Source of the DNA: an uncultured Spirochaetales bacterium
GTDB taxonomy: Bacteria; Spirochaetota; Spirochaetia; Sphaerochaetales; Sphaerochaetaceae
Direction of reading: 5' to 3'
Assembly (NCBI GenBank): GCA_944390045.1
Contig: CALXOO010000012.1
Location: 1-48,967 of the forward strand
DNA: 48,967 bases
Shown piece after piece: positions 8,956 through 17,174 of this stretch; the stretch's first letter is position 1, and the number at the start of each line of letters is the position of its first letter. Both the position numbers and the translations under genes were made by a program. The notes beneath the pieces are model-generated. The model saw only the letters and a program-made list of their open reading frames with translations, made no database searches and had not been told where the DNA came from.

Positions 8956-10021
8956 GTCATCTCGAATAGTTTTGTTGAGTATAACGGCCGTTTTGGCCAT
9001 AGCCGTCTTTCTTGTGCTGTGGGCAGTCCGCCCGGGAAGCGGCAGCACCCTGATTGCTGATGCCAGGGCACGCCAGAGCCAGGGACTGATCACCGTCGAC
9101 ACGGCTGTCGACACTGCGGCCCTTGCAGATGAACTGCTTGCGGACGGGACCTTCATTGACAGCATTGCAGCTGCGCTGGCCCAGAACGACACTGTGGCCC
9201 GGAGCATCTCTGACGGGGCAAGGCAGGCTGCTGAAAGTGCGGTTGCCTCCTATGTCGACTCCTATGTTGCAGAGCATCAGGATGAGTTCACTGCCCTTGC
9301 AGCCAGTGCGGTCGAGGCATATGCGGCTCAGTATGCAGACCAGCTCGACGCTGTCATTGACGAGAGAATCAGGACCTATGTCGACTCCATCCTTCCTGAT
9401 ATCGAGGCGGCAGCTGCAGGATATGCGGATGAGGCCGTCGCCGGAATCAGCAGCATTGTGGACGAGAGAATCCAGGCCTATGTCAGTTCCAGCCTCGATG
9501 AGCTGGACGCCATCATAGCGGCTGATATCCAGGCCTATGTGGACGCCAACTATGACGAGCTGCTTTCAATCATCAGAAATGAGATTGCGGCCAACACAGT
9601 AGATGAGAGTGCAATCGCCGATCTCGTGGCCGGGAACGTGCTTGCCACGATCAGGGCTGATGTAGAGGCATATCTCGGCCAGCTTGACATTGATGCCATC
9701 ATCCAGCGCGTGGACAGCTATGCGGCCTCTGTCGTCGATTCCCTGCTCTCTCAGGCCAATGGCTATACAGACGAGAAGATCGCACAGCTTGAGTACTCCA
9801 TGCTTACGGATTCTGATGTCCAGGCGATTGTCGATGAGGCGGTGACCTCAGCTGCTGCCGGCAGCACCGCGGCTCCGGCAGAAGTCACTGTGCGCCACGT
9901 TGTCTCCGTTCCTGACTTCGAGTCGAGTCCTGTCGTCGAGAATGAGGCTGACTACAGCTCTGTGAGACAGACCGAGAGGCAGGCGGCGATCGATTCACTC
10001 ATGCAGGCTATCGGCAACTGA
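8948..10021 (+). CDS. Membrane-anchored alpha-helical repeat protein of unknown function
   Basis: The 357-aa protein has one N-terminal hydrophobic segment (about residues 5-26, IVLLSITAVLAIAVFLVLWAV), then a long acidic, Ala-rich body expected to lie in the periplasm as a helical or coiled-coil rod. Degenerate repeats of about 19 and 34 residues are visible, for example VIDERIRTYVDS and IVDERIQAYVSS 34 residues apart, and AYVSSSLDELDAII followed 19 residues later by AYVDANYDELLSII. No catalytic motif is seen. The start at 8948 is preferred over the ATG at 8918 because AGAGG lies just upstream and the hydrophobic segment follows directly. It is co-transcribed with polA-coaE and followed by a terminator. 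I do not recognise a family. Confidence 0.75.
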   Translation: MGKSSRIVLLSITAVLAIAVFLVLWAVRPGSGSTLIADARARQSQGLITVDTAVDTAALADELLADGTFIDSIAAALAQNDTVARSISDGARQAAESAVASYVDSYVAEHQDEFTALAASAVEAYAAQYADQLDAVIDERIRTYVDSILPDIEAAAAGYADEAVAGISSIVDERIQAYVSSSLDELDAIIAADIQAYVDANYDELLSIIRNEIAANTVDESAIADLVAGNVLATIRADVEAYLGQLDIDAIIQRVDSYAASVVDSLLSQANGYTDEKIAQLEYSMLTDSDVQAIVDEAVTSAAAGSTAAPAEVTVRHVVSVPDFESSPVVENEADYSSVRQTERQAAIDSLMQAIGN

Positions 10022-10045
10022 TACAGCCTGTCATGAACGACTGAG

Positions 10046-10076
10046 GGGAGCTGTGCAATTACTGGCAGCTCCCTTT
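10046..10076 (+). terminator. Rho-independent terminator of the polA-coaE operon
   Basis: GGGAGCTG (10046-10053) pairs perfectly with CAGCTCCC (10066-10073) across a 12-nt loop, followed by TTTCTC. The T-run is short but the stem is strong. Confidence 0.65.
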
Positions 10077-10200
10077 CTCATTGCCTGTCATGATGCTTAT
10101 AAATCCACGGCGGGAAAACTCCCGTCTTCAGGCGGGAGATGAGAGCCGGGAACCTGCCAGTAAGTATTCCTTCATACGCCTGGATATGCGATAATAAGTC

Positions 10201-11460
10201 ATGATCAGGACATACCGCTTCAGAGTGTATCCTACAGATGAGCAGAAGGCCGCGTTGTCGTGTTCCTTCGGATCAGTCAGGTATGTCTACAATGCAGCAC
10301 TCGCATACCGCTGCAAGGCATATGAACGGCGTGGTGAATCCATCTACTACTACGGAACAGTGAAGCTTCTCAACAAGCTGAAGGCTGCGAAGCCATGGCT
10401 GAGAGAGGCGTACAGCCAGTGTCTGCAGATGTTGCTACGCAACCTTGATGCCGCATTCTCCAATTTCTTCCGCAACCCGGAGACTACAGGATACCCCAGG
10501 TTCAAGAAGAAAGATTCGGCGCAGTCCCTGCAGTATCCGCAGGGGGTGAAGGCCGACTTCCAGCGTCAGATGCTGTACTTTCCGAAGACGGGATGGGTTT
10601 CCTGCGTGTTCCACCGGCGTTTCAAAGGCGGGATCAGGACAGTCACGCTCAGGAAGGAGAAGAGCGGTGCTTACTATGCGAGCGTCCTTGTCGATGACGG
10701 GAAAAATGCTGAGGATATCCCAGCTGGACGCAATGTGGAATCTGAAAGTGATGTGCTCGGGATAGACATGGGCGTCAAGACGCTTGCTACATGCTCTGAC
10801 GGTACTTTCTATAAGAACGGGAAGTACCTCTCAGAGTCAGAGAAACGACTGAAGAAGGAACAGCGGAATCTCTCAAGGAAGAAGAAAGGGTCTAAAAACA
10901 GAGCTAAGCAGCGTATTAAAGTCGCAAGAATTCATGAAAGGATTGCAAACCAGAGGAAGGATGCCATAGAGAAGGCAACGGCAGGGATTGCAGGCAAGAG
11001 CCACGCTGCAGTCGCTGTCGAGAATCTCAACATCAAGGGCATGCAGAAGAATCATCATCTGGCAAAAACCGTATCCGATGCATCGATGTCTTTCTTCCTG
11101 ACGCGTCTGGAGACGAAGTGCATATCAAAGGGCATGCATTTCGTGAAGGTGGACAGATGGTTCGCATCCAGCCAGACGTGCTCAGTATGTGGCTTTGTGA
11201 ACAAAGAGACGAAAGATCTGAGAATCCGGGAATGGGAGTGTCCTGAATGCCACACGCGCCATGACAGGGATGCGAATGCGTCACTGAACATAGCACGCGA
11301 AGGATATCACCTGATTGCCCGGCTACCCATGGACGGTGGGGAAGTAACGCCTGTGGAGACGGACAAGGTGGACGAGAGTGCAAAAGCACCTAAGAAGCCT
11401 GACGTCGGGGAAACAGGAAGAGTTCCGGAGACTAGCTCTCTGGAAGCTCCTCGCCTTTAG
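10201..11460 (+). CDS. tnpB: TnpB RNA-guided nuclease (IS1341-type)
   Basis: TnpB proteins are RuvC-type, RNA-guided DNA endonucleases related to Cas12. The 419-aa protein keeps all key residues: RuvC Asp189 in GIDMGVKTLA, Glu274 in AVENLNIKG and Asp357 in DRDANASLNIA, plus the zinc ribbon Cys327-x2-Cys330 and Cys347-x2-Cys350. It therefore looks active. The tail after about residue 372 is low-complexity and coincides with DNA expected to encode the guide RNA scaffold; the stop codon lies inside the right-end hairpin. A possible promoter (TGCGATAAT at 10187-10195) ends 5 nt before the ATG. Confidence 0.9.
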   Translation: MIRTYRFRVYPTDEQKAALSCSFGSVRYVYNAALAYRCKAYERRGESIYYYGTVKLLNKLKAAKPWLREAYSQCLQMLLRNLDAAFSNFFRNPETTGYPRFKKKDSAQSLQYPQGVKADFQRQMLYFPKTGWVSCVFHRRFKGGIRTVTLRKEKSGAYYASVLVDDGKNAEDIPAGRNVESESDVLGIDMGVKTLATCSDGTFYKNGKYLSESEKRLKKEQRNLSRKKKGSKNRAKQRIKVARIHERIANQRKDAIEKATAGIAGKSHAAVAVENLNIKGMQKNHHLAKTVSDASMSFFLTRLETKCISKGMHFVKVDRWFASSQTCSVCGFVNKETKDLRIREWECPECHTRHDRDANASLNIAREGYHLIARLPMDGGEVTPVETDKVDESAKAPKKPDVGETGRVPETSSLEAPRL

Positions 11461-11476
11461 GCGGGAGAGTTGTCAC
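11340..11476 (+). ncRNA. Predicted omega RNA (TnpB guide RNA scaffold) ending at the element's right end
   Basis: In characterised IS200/IS605 elements the guide RNA overlaps the 3' end of tnpB and ends at the right end, with the guide taken from the flanking DNA. Here the same layout exists: structured 3' coding sequence, the GCCTTTAGGC hairpin and then GTTGTCAC. The guide would begin at about 11477 (TTTTCCGGGTACCTGC). The 5' limit is a guess, because it cannot be read from sequence alone. Confidence 0.4.
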
Positions 11477-12489
11477 TTTTCCGGGTACCTGCGTTCCTGC
11501 CCGTCCACTGTCGTGAAGATGAGCTGGCCATCCTCACGTCCGATGAGGTGGTTTTCCGTCAGTATGACCTTGCCTCCGCCCTCAGGCAGGTCGATGGTGT
11601 ACTGGGGCATTGCCAGTCCGGAGAGCCGGCGCCTGAGCTCGGCCTCGATTTCCAGTCCCCTGTCCACGCTGACCCTGAAATGGGCCGTGCCCCTGACCAG
11701 GTCACACTGGAAGAGATAGTAGGGCTTGATGCGGTTTCTCAGCAGTGCGACACACAGGCGCTCCAGTGTGTCAGCGTCATCGTTGACACCTCTGAGGAGC
11801 ACGCTCTGGTTGAATGCGGGGATTCCCAGCCGCGTGAACTTCCTCACGGCATCAAGTGACTCTGCGCTCAGTTCATCCGGATGGTTGAACTGGCACATCA
11901 GCACCATCGGACCCTCTTCGTTGTGCTTTTCCATTATTGCCATCAGCTCATCGCTGAAGCGTTCCGGATACGAGACAGGTGCCCTGGTGCAGAGCCTGAG
12001 CACGAGGTCGCTGCGCTTTCTGCGCAGTGCGCTCAGGAGTCTTTCCAGCCTGTCATCTGAGAGAGTGAACATGTCGCCTCCTGTGAGGAGGACCTCGTAC
12101 ACTTCCCCGTGATGTTCAAGATAGTCTGCGGCTCGCTCGATCTCGCTGTCGCTGATGGGGCCGCTGTCAAGACCTGTGAAACGGCGCCGGAAACAGTGCC
12201 TGCAGTATGAGAAGCACCTGTCTGTGGTAAGCAGGGCCACCCTGTGTCCGTAGCGGTGTATGAGACGGCTTGATACCGAATGCTCCAATTCTGCGAGCGG
12301 GTCCAGGCTTTCCGCCTCATCCTTCTCCTCGACTGAAGGTACGAACTGCCGTCTGATCCCCTCATGACACATGAGTCCGGCCAGATGGTCTGAGATGAGC
12401 AGGGGAAGGCTGGACGGGTCATCGAACCAGGCCTTCTCACTGTCAGTCAGCGTGACGATATTCTCAAGTTCCGCTTTTGTCGTGATCAT
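11473..12489 (-). CDS. Lysine 2,3-aminomutase-like radical SAM enzyme (KamA/EpmB family)
   Basis: The family moves an amino group between C2 and C3 of lysine using S-adenosylmethionine, a 4Fe-4S cluster and PLP; EpmB members act on EF-P modification. The 338-aa protein has the cluster motif CFSYCRHC (Cys92, 96, 99), LLTGGD (SAM contact) and the PLP lysine Lys307 in LPEGGGK. Length fits the short EpmB-like forms. No efp or epmA is in the window, so lysine mutase versus EF-P modification stays open. The C-terminus stops at YPEK exactly where the tnpB element ends, so the last residues may have been trimmed or replaced. The start at 12489 is set by homology and a promoter 8 nt upstream. Confidence 0.85.
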   Translation of the reverse strand: MITTKAELENIVTLTDSEKAWFDDPSSLPLLISDHLAGLMCHEGIRRQFVPSVEEKDEAESLDPLAELEHSVSSRLIHRYGHRVALLTTDRCFSYCRHCFRRRFTGLDSGPISDSEIERAADYLEHHGEVYEVLLTGGDMFTLSDDRLERLLSALRRKRSDLVLRLCTRAPVSYPERFSDELMAIMEKHNEEGPMVLMCQFNHPDELSAESLDAVRKFTRLGIPAFNQSVLLRGVNDDADTLERLCVALLRNRIKPYYLFQCDLVRGTAHFRVSVDRGLEIEAELRRRLSGLAMPQYTIDLPEGGGKVILTENHLIGREDGQLIFTTVDGQERRYPEK

Positions 12490-12497
12490 CGCATGAG

Positions 12498-12526
12498 AGA
12501 GTAGCGACAAATAAGATGCTGTGCAA
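12498..12526 (-). promoter_or_regulatory. Promoter of the radical SAM gene, leaderless arrangement
   Basis: On the minus strand TTGCAC (12526-12521), a 17-bp spacer and TACTCT (12503-12498) end 8 nt before the ATG at 12489, with no Shine-Dalgarno sequence between. Confidence 0.6.
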
Positions 12527-12581
12527 GCTTGTCACTTCGCCAAAGTTTCACCATCCGTCCGGGACAAGGCACGCGCACTTG

Positions 12582-12590
12582 TGCTAATCT
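12582..12590 (+). promoter_or_regulatory. Extended -10 promoter of the MFS transporter gene
   Basis: TGCTAATCT lies 19 nt before the ATG at 12610, with a GGAGG ribosome binding site between them. The nearby GCACTTGTGC (12575-12584) is a palindrome that overlaps the -10 and could be an operator, though this is speculative. Confidence 0.4.
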
Positions 12591-12609
12591 TTTTCCCGGA
12601 GGAGTTGAA

Positions 12610-13911
12610 ATGGCTGAGCGAAAGAGCCTCAAAGGCTACTATCTTACAACATTCCTGATCGGTTTGGGCTTCTTCACAATGGGTCTCATGGATCCGCTCT
12701 ATGATACCTATGTGCCGATCTTCCTGGCAAATTACATTGACAGCAGCACGCTTGTCGGCATGATCATGACCTTTGACAACGTGCTCGCCATCTTCCTCAT
12801 ACCGGTATTCTCCGCGCTGAGTGACCGTGTGGAGACCCCGATAGGCCGCAGAATGCCTTTCATAGTGACTCTGCTGCCGGTTGCGGCAGTTCTCTTCGGG
12901 CTCATTCCGCTTTCCGCGCTCTCGTCGCTGTGGCTGCTGATCCTGACCGTCTTCATCTTCAATCTCTCCAAACAGGCGGTCAGGGGCCCTGTGGTGGCCC
13001 TCATGCCCGACATGGTTCCCGGTGATCTAAGAAGTGAGGCAAACGGCGTGATCAACACAATGGGCGGGATCGCGACGATTCTTGGAACGGTGGCGCTGGC
13101 CCGCCTGATGGATGTGTATGTCACGCTGCCCGGCATGAGCGAGCCGGTGAACGACATCCTAGCTTTCCCCGTGGCCTCTGTCTTCGTGATCCTGGCCGTC
13201 GTCCTTCTCTTTATCTTCGTGAAGGAAGGCAGATCACAGGTGCCGCGCGAGAGGGCGAAGGAGGAGAGGGAGCCGGTCCTTAAGAGCCTCTCCGTCGTCT
13301 TCGCCCAGAAAGACAGGAGTGCACTTTACATCCTCATCTCCCTGCTGTGCTGGTTCATCGCATACCAGGGCGTGCTCCCGTTCGTGGGACTGTACAGCGT
13401 TGAGGTCCTGGGTACGAGCAGCGGTACGGCATCCCTTGCCGCAGGCATGGTCGGAATTGCATATGCGATTTTCGCGATTCCCTCCGGAAAGGTGGCGCAC
13501 CGCTTCGGAAGGAAGAGGACGATCCGTGTCAGCCTTGCCTGCCTCGTGGCCGTCACCCTGCTGGTGTACATCCACAGCCATCTGACTGCGGGCTGGAATC
13601 CGACAGCAAGGCTCATCAGCTTCTGGGCCCTGCTGTTCTGCTTCGGCATCTTCTGGGTCTCTGTGGTGACAAACTCGTTCCCGATGCTCTGGCAGATGAG
13701 TGACTACACCACAGTCGGGATCTATACAGGCCTGTACTACTTCTTCAGTCAGGCCGCAAGCATCATAGCACCGCCTCTTTCCGGCGGCTGCATTGACCTG
13801 TTCGGCTATCCCTCGCTGTTCCTCTTCACAGCCTTCTTCATGGCCGTGGCCTTCTTCACGATGAGAAAGGTCAACCGCGGAGAGCCTGAGGATCTGGCAG
13901 AGGGTGAGTAA
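12610..13911 (+). CDS. MFS/GPH-type sugar transporter
   Basis: The 433-aa inner-membrane protein has about 12 hydrophobic segments. It has the start GLGFFTMGLMDPLYDTYVP and the loop SALSDRVETPIGRRMPF typical of the sucrose/GPH-like branch of the major facilitator superfamily, which couples sugar uptake to cations. A second RFGRKR loop begins the C-terminal half, as expected for the duplicated fold. The substrate cannot be read from sequence. It starts after GGAGG and is followed 1 nt after its stop by an outer-membrane barrel gene, suggesting transport across both membranes. Confidence 0.75.
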   Translation: MAERKSLKGYYLTTFLIGLGFFTMGLMDPLYDTYVPIFLANYIDSSTLVGMIMTFDNVLAIFLIPVFSALSDRVETPIGRRMPFIVTLLPVAAVLFGLIPLSALSSLWLLILTVFIFNLSKQAVRGPVVALMPDMVPGDLRSEANGVINTMGGIATILGTVALARLMDVYVTLPGMSEPVNDILAFPVASVFVILAVVLLFIFVKEGRSQVPRERAKEEREPVLKSLSVVFAQKDRSALYILISLLCWFIAYQGVLPFVGLYSVEVLGTSSGTASLAAGMVGIAYAIFAIPSGKVAHRFGRKRTIRVSLACLVAVTLLVYIHSHLTAGWNPTARLISFWALLFCFGIFWVSVVTNSFPMLWQMSDYTTVGIYTGLYYFFSQAASIIAPPLSGGCIDLFGYPSLFLFTAFFMAVAFFTMRKVNRGEPEDLAEGE

Positions 13912-13912
13912 T

Positions 13913-15088
13913 ATGGAGAAAAGCATGAGAAAAAGACTGACAATACTGTTGCTGCTGCTTGCCTGCGCGCTGGCAGTGCTTCCTGCCTCCGGATTTGAGT
14001 TCGTGTTCGGGGATCTGGACCAGCATGGTGAGATCCTAGGCGGTTTCCTGCCCAGCTACCTCAAGGCCGGTGCCGGCTATAACGGCTTTTCGCTGATTGA
14101 GGACAGGACGACCCAGATCGATCTTCTGGTCGGCGGAGGCTACAGCCAGAGGAAGGTATGGCAGAACCCGGTCACCGGAGCGGTCGAGGACAGTGATCCC
14201 GTCATTTATGACACAGTGCGCATTGACTGGGAAGTGCGCTTCAGCCAGGGGCTGTGGGCCTCTCCCGTTGAAGGCAAGGACCTGCTGACACTTTCTGCGG
14301 GCTACACCGGACGCTACGACATGAACATCGATTCCTTCAAGACGGGATCTGTGCGCGCCAATGGCGGTTCTTTCCCGATAAGGACGCTAGATGAGAGCAT
14401 TGGTCCTGATTACATGGGTTTTGTATATCCTGACCTGCGGGGTGACAGGCAGCATCTGGGCACGGCCTTCTCGCTCACTGCCAGAGTTGATCTGATGGAT
14501 GACCAGAAGATGTATGCGAATGGCTTCTACACGACAGTCGAGTTCCTCTGGGCGCCCGGAGTGCTGAACAGTGCCCTGGACGGTGAGGCGGACTACTACT
14601 CGGCGGACTTCAACGCAGTCGGGGCCTGGACTCCGGTCAGCTTCACGGAGGAGGGCGGCATCCACCTGTTCAGTCTCACGCTGATCGACAGGCTCAACGC
14701 CAACTGGACTGACGGCAGCGAGGTACCTGTCTACGCACAGTCATCCGTATCGCTCGGACGCAAGGTGCGCGGCTTCACGACCTGGACATACAACACGCAG
14801 TTCACCATGGTCAACAACTTCGATATCCGCTTCGCGGGTCCGGCCTGGCACTCGATCTTCCCGCGCATCAACCTCTTCTTTGATGTCGGCTACGGCTGCG
14901 GGGACTACTTCAACACAGATACGGGCGGAAGCAACTTCCTGATGAGCACGGGTATCCAGATGACAGTGAGTTTCTTTGACTTCATCGATCTGGGCTATCA
15001 GATAGCATATCTCTTCGACGGATACAACTTCGTCGACGGCCCGGATGAGAGCATCACCGGAAAGTTCACATTCTTCCTCGATTTCTGA
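13913..15088 (+). CDS. Outer-membrane beta-barrel protein, unknown specificity
   Basis: The 391-aa protein has a basic start, a Leu-rich signal peptide and a likely cleavage after ASG (about residue 26). A Cys in the hydrophobic core (LLAC) could be read as a lipobox but sits early. The body alternates short aromatic/polar strands (AGYTGRYDMNID, SVSLGRKVRGFTTWTYNTQF) and ends GKFTFFLDF, with the C-terminal Phe recognised by BamA. I do not recognise a family. It follows the MFS gene immediately, so it may be a porin for the same substrate. Its 3' end overlaps the convergent acyltransferase gene by 23 bp. Confidence 0.65.
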   Translation: MEKSMRKRLTILLLLLACALAVLPASGFEFVFGDLDQHGEILGGFLPSYLKAGAGYNGFSLIEDRTTQIDLLVGGGYSQRKVWQNPVTGAVEDSDPVIYDTVRIDWEVRFSQGLWASPVEGKDLLTLSAGYTGRYDMNIDSFKTGSVRANGGSFPIRTLDESIGPDYMGFVYPDLRGDRQHLGTAFSLTARVDLMDDQKMYANGFYTTVEFLWAPGVLNSALDGEADYYSADFNAVGAWTPVSFTEEGGIHLFSLTLIDRLNANWTDGSEVPVYAQSSVSLGRKVRGFTTWTYNTQFTMVNNFDIRFAGPAWHSIFPRINLFFDVGYGCGDYFNTDTGGSNFLMSTGIQMTVSFFDFIDLGYQIAYLFDGYNFVDGPDESITGKFTFFLDF

Positions 15089-15584
15089 TCCACTGCGAGC
15101 GCGGCTTCCTCTCATCTTCCGGGATTGTCAGGGGGGTGCCGCGCTTTCTGAGCACCTTCTCGAAACGCGGTCTGTTATAGCGCTGGATCATGATGCACGG
15201 CAGGTTGATCACTGTGAAGAAGGCAGGCACGATCCAGCTGATTTCATGACGGCAGATCACGGACACGGCGTAGGCGATCGCCAGACAAACCAGATGAGCG
15301 AATTCGGCACGCACGGTCTCCAGTATGAACAGAGAAATGTATCCGCTCTGTCCTCCCTTGAGATCCTTCTTGTCGAAGGGACCGACGGAAGGTACATAGT
15401 CCTTCCATGACCTGATGCGGAAGACTCTCTGGTAAATTTCTCCTTCAGCCTCCCAGGCGCGTGGTCTCAGGCGGAGTCTCAGGGCGGCGAGACTGTCATA
15501 GCTCATCCTGTTTATGAAGCGAGAGGCGATGATCTGGCACAGCGCCACGAAGGCGACTGCCGCATAGCTGGGGTTGATGTTCAT
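15066..15584 (-). CDS. CrtO-like acyltransferase family membrane protein
   Basis: The 172-aa protein has three to four membrane segments. It carries motifs seen in the glycosyl-4,4'-diaponeurosporenoate acyltransferase (CrtO) family: RSWKDYVPS, FDKKDL, ETVRAEFAHL and NLPCIMIQRYNRPRF. In staphyloxanthin synthesis that enzyme adds a fatty acid to a glycosyl carotenoid. No carotenoid genes are present here, so the acceptor is probably another envelope lipid; this is inference. Its ATG overlaps the rlpA stop by one base (TGATG), so it is translated together with rlpA. Confidence 0.65.
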   Translation of the reverse strand: MNINPSYAAVAFVALCQIIASRFINRMSYDSLAALRLRLRPRAWEAEGEIYQRVFRIRSWKDYVPSVGPFDKKDLKGGQSGYISLFILETVRAEFAHLVCLAIAYAVSVICRHEISWIVPAFFTVINLPCIMIQRYNRPRFEKVLRKRGTPLTIPEDERKPRSQWIRNRGRM

Positions 15585-16204
15585 CACAGATAGGGGTTCC
15601 GTGCCCCTCTGACCAGGGGTTCAGTGACTCCGACCGAGGCAAGCTTCTCCCTTGTCTGGTCCACGAGATAGGCCTGGACATCCGATACGCTGATGCGGAT
15701 CATCCTGTCATTCACGATTTCCACTGTAGGCCTGAGCCCTGCCGACTTGATGTTCGTGTAGACGGTCCAGGCATTCTCCATGTTGGTGTAGGTGCCGACC
15801 TGGAGTGTGTACCATCCCGTCTCGCTGCCGTTTATGTAGAGAGTCTCGGGCACTTCCGGCTCGCTTATGACCTCCACTGTCACGTCGGCTATTCCCTCAT
15901 CATAGTAGCCCAGCTGCCTTGCGCCTTCCGGCGTCAGGTCAATGATCCTGTTCTCTACATAGGGACCGCGGTCATTGATGCGCACCTCTATGCTTTTCCC
16001 GTTTGCGTTGTTCGTGACTCTGACTATGCTGCCGAAGGCCAGCGTCTTGTGCGCCGCACTCAGCGCAGTGTTGTCAAAGATTTCACCGTTTGCGGTCAGC
16101 GCATCCGGTCTGTCCGCCGTGTACCAGCTGGCGATTCCGCTCTCTGCAGCCCACAGGAGGCCGGCGGAGACGGCCAGCAGTACAACGAGAATTATCCTTT
16201 TCAT
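15584..16204 (-). CDS. rlpA: RlpA-like septal ring lytic transglycosylase with SPOR-like domain
   Basis: RlpA proteins cleave naked peptidoglycan glycan strands at division sites. The 206-aa protein has a signal peptide (MKRIILVVLLAVSAGLLWAA), a double-psi beta-barrel (GIASWYTADRPDALTANGE, AFGSIVRVTN, VRINDRGPYV with the catalytic Asp) and a C-terminal SPOR-like fold (GWYTLQVGTYTNMENA) that would bind peptidoglycan. There is no lipobox Cys. The start at 16204 gives a clean signal peptide and lies 7 nt behind a -10. A downstream acyltransferase gene is coupled to it. Confidence 0.85.
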   Translation of the reverse strand: MKRIILVVLLAVSAGLLWAAESGIASWYTADRPDALTANGEIFDNTALSAAHKTLAFGSIVRVTNNANGKSIEVRINDRGPYVENRIIDLTPEGARQLGYYDEGIADVTVEVISEPEVPETLYINGSETGWYTLQVGTYTNMENAWTVYTNIKSAGLRPTVEIVNDRMIRISVSDVQAYLVDQTREKLASVGVTEPLVRGARNPYL

Positions 16205-16211
16205 ATCACGA

Positions 16212-16240
16212 ATAATAATTGGGTACGGTGCTGCTGGCAA
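16212..16240 (-). promoter_or_regulatory. Promoter of rlpA, leaderless arrangement
   Basis: On the minus strand TTGCCA (16240-16235), a 17-bp spacer and TATTAT (16217-16212) end 7 nt before the ATG at 16204. No ribosome binding site is present. Confidence 0.6.
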
Positions 16241-16262
16241 GAAGGGCAGCGGTGCTTGCGGC

Positions 16263-17174
16263 TCATTCCAGAGTGAATGAGACCTCCATCACTGCAGAAT
16301 CCGCATTGTCGATTCCGTATCCCTTTATTTCGACCCGGCCTGTCGCCTGGTCCAGCTCCAGAAGATAGAAAGTCCCTCTGGCGCCGAAGAAGGGCAGATC
16401 CTTCCGGTGGTAGGCGGAGAAGATGAATTCCTTCAGGTCATCATCCCAGTCGTTCATCACCTCGATGCTGTGGACGTGGCCGGACAGAATCAGATTCCTG
16501 CCGCTGCCTGAGAGAATGTCAAGCAGCGCATTCCTCTCGTCTATGTCCGCGATCGTGAATTCGAACAGGCTCTGGTTCAGGCCCTTGCTTCCCAGCGGAA
16601 TGTGGCTGAGTATGATGTGATAGGCTGCCCCGTCGTCTCCGATCGCCTGGGAGAGATAGCTGAGCTGGCTCTGCCCGAAGAGTCTGTAGGCGCTGTTGAG
16701 CTTGTAGATGACCGTATCGGCTATGGTGAAGGCCTCTGTGGCGCTGAGGCCGAATTCCGCCGACCAGGTCTCAAGGTCTGATCCCCCGATATCATGATTG
16801 CCGAGGGTGTATATGACGGGACAGCCGGCTGCAGAGCGCACCTTGTCCAGGAAGAGTCCTGCCTCTCTGTAGTCCCTCTCAATGCCGTCCTCAACCAGAT
16901 CCCCCAGGATGAATACCGCATCCGGACTCTCCGTCTCCAGGAACGAGAGGAAAACGGAATCGTTCCGGTAGACTCCCTCCTCACTGAGCTCCTTGTTGAG
17001 ATGGACGTCGCTTATGACGGCGAAAGAAAGTCTGTCAGAAGGGCCTTTGCCGGATGCGATCTCCTGTGGAGGGTCAAAGGGGTTCTCGTCCAGCTCGATG
17101 ACATCCCAGTGGAATGCGAAGTCGCAGGAGGCGAGCAGCGGCAGCAGGGCAAGCAGGAGCAGAAGTCTTCTCAC
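16263..17174 (-). CDS. Calcineurin-like metallophosphoesterase lipoprotein
   Basis: The 303-aa protein begins with a lipoprotein signal peptide ending LPLLASC, so it is probably anchored in an envelope membrane. It has the full two-metal phosphoesterase set: SDVHLN, GDLVEDG, GNHD, ILSHIPL and SGHVHS. The family hydrolyses phosphomonoesters or diesters; the substrate here is unknown. Its ATG overlaps the stop of the upstream exported-protein gene by 4 bp, so the two form a translational unit. rlpA downstream has its own promoter. Confidence 0.8.
   Translation of the reverse strand: MRRLLLLLALLPLLASCDFAFHWDVIELDENPFDPPQEIASGKGPSDRLSFAVISDVHLNKELSEEGVYRNDSVFLSFLETESPDAVFILGDLVEDGIERDYREAGLFLDKVRSAAGCPVIYTLGNHDIGGSDLETWSAEFGLSATEAFTIADTVIYKLNSAYRLFGQSQLSYLSQAIGDDGAAYHIILSHIPLGSKGLNQSLFEFTIADIDERNALLDILSGSGRNLILSGHVHSIEVMNDWDDDLKEFIFSAYHRKDLPFFGARGTFYLLELDQATGRVEIKGYGIDNADSAVMEVSFTLE

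Larger units (their letters stand above)
10101..11476 (+). mobile_element. tnpB-only IS200/IS605 (IS1341-type) element
   Basis: The element contains one gene, tnpB, and no Y1 transposase tnpA. The left end holds competing hairpins: CGGGAaaacTCCCG, or CTCCCG (10119-10124) with CGGGAG (10133-10138). The right end has the characteristic GCCTTTAGGC hairpin (11453-11462) flanked by CTCCT and GGGAG. These ends match the style of IS605-family subterminal hairpins. The boundaries are estimates: left after TTAT at 10097-10100, a possible target-adjacent motif, and right after GTTGTCAC at 11476. There is no target duplication, as expected for the family. Without tnpA it would need a helper to move. Confidence 0.7.

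Noticed and set aside
13952..13990. Lipoprotein reading of the barrel protein's signal peptide
   Set aside because: The Cys sits inside the hydrophobic core and is followed by more hydrophobic residues; cleavage after ASG and a C-terminal Phe fit a barrel better.
15389..15584. Carotenoid biosynthesis locus suggested by the CrtO-like gene
   Set aside because: No phytoene/diapophytoene synthase, desaturase or glycosyltransferase gene is present in the window.
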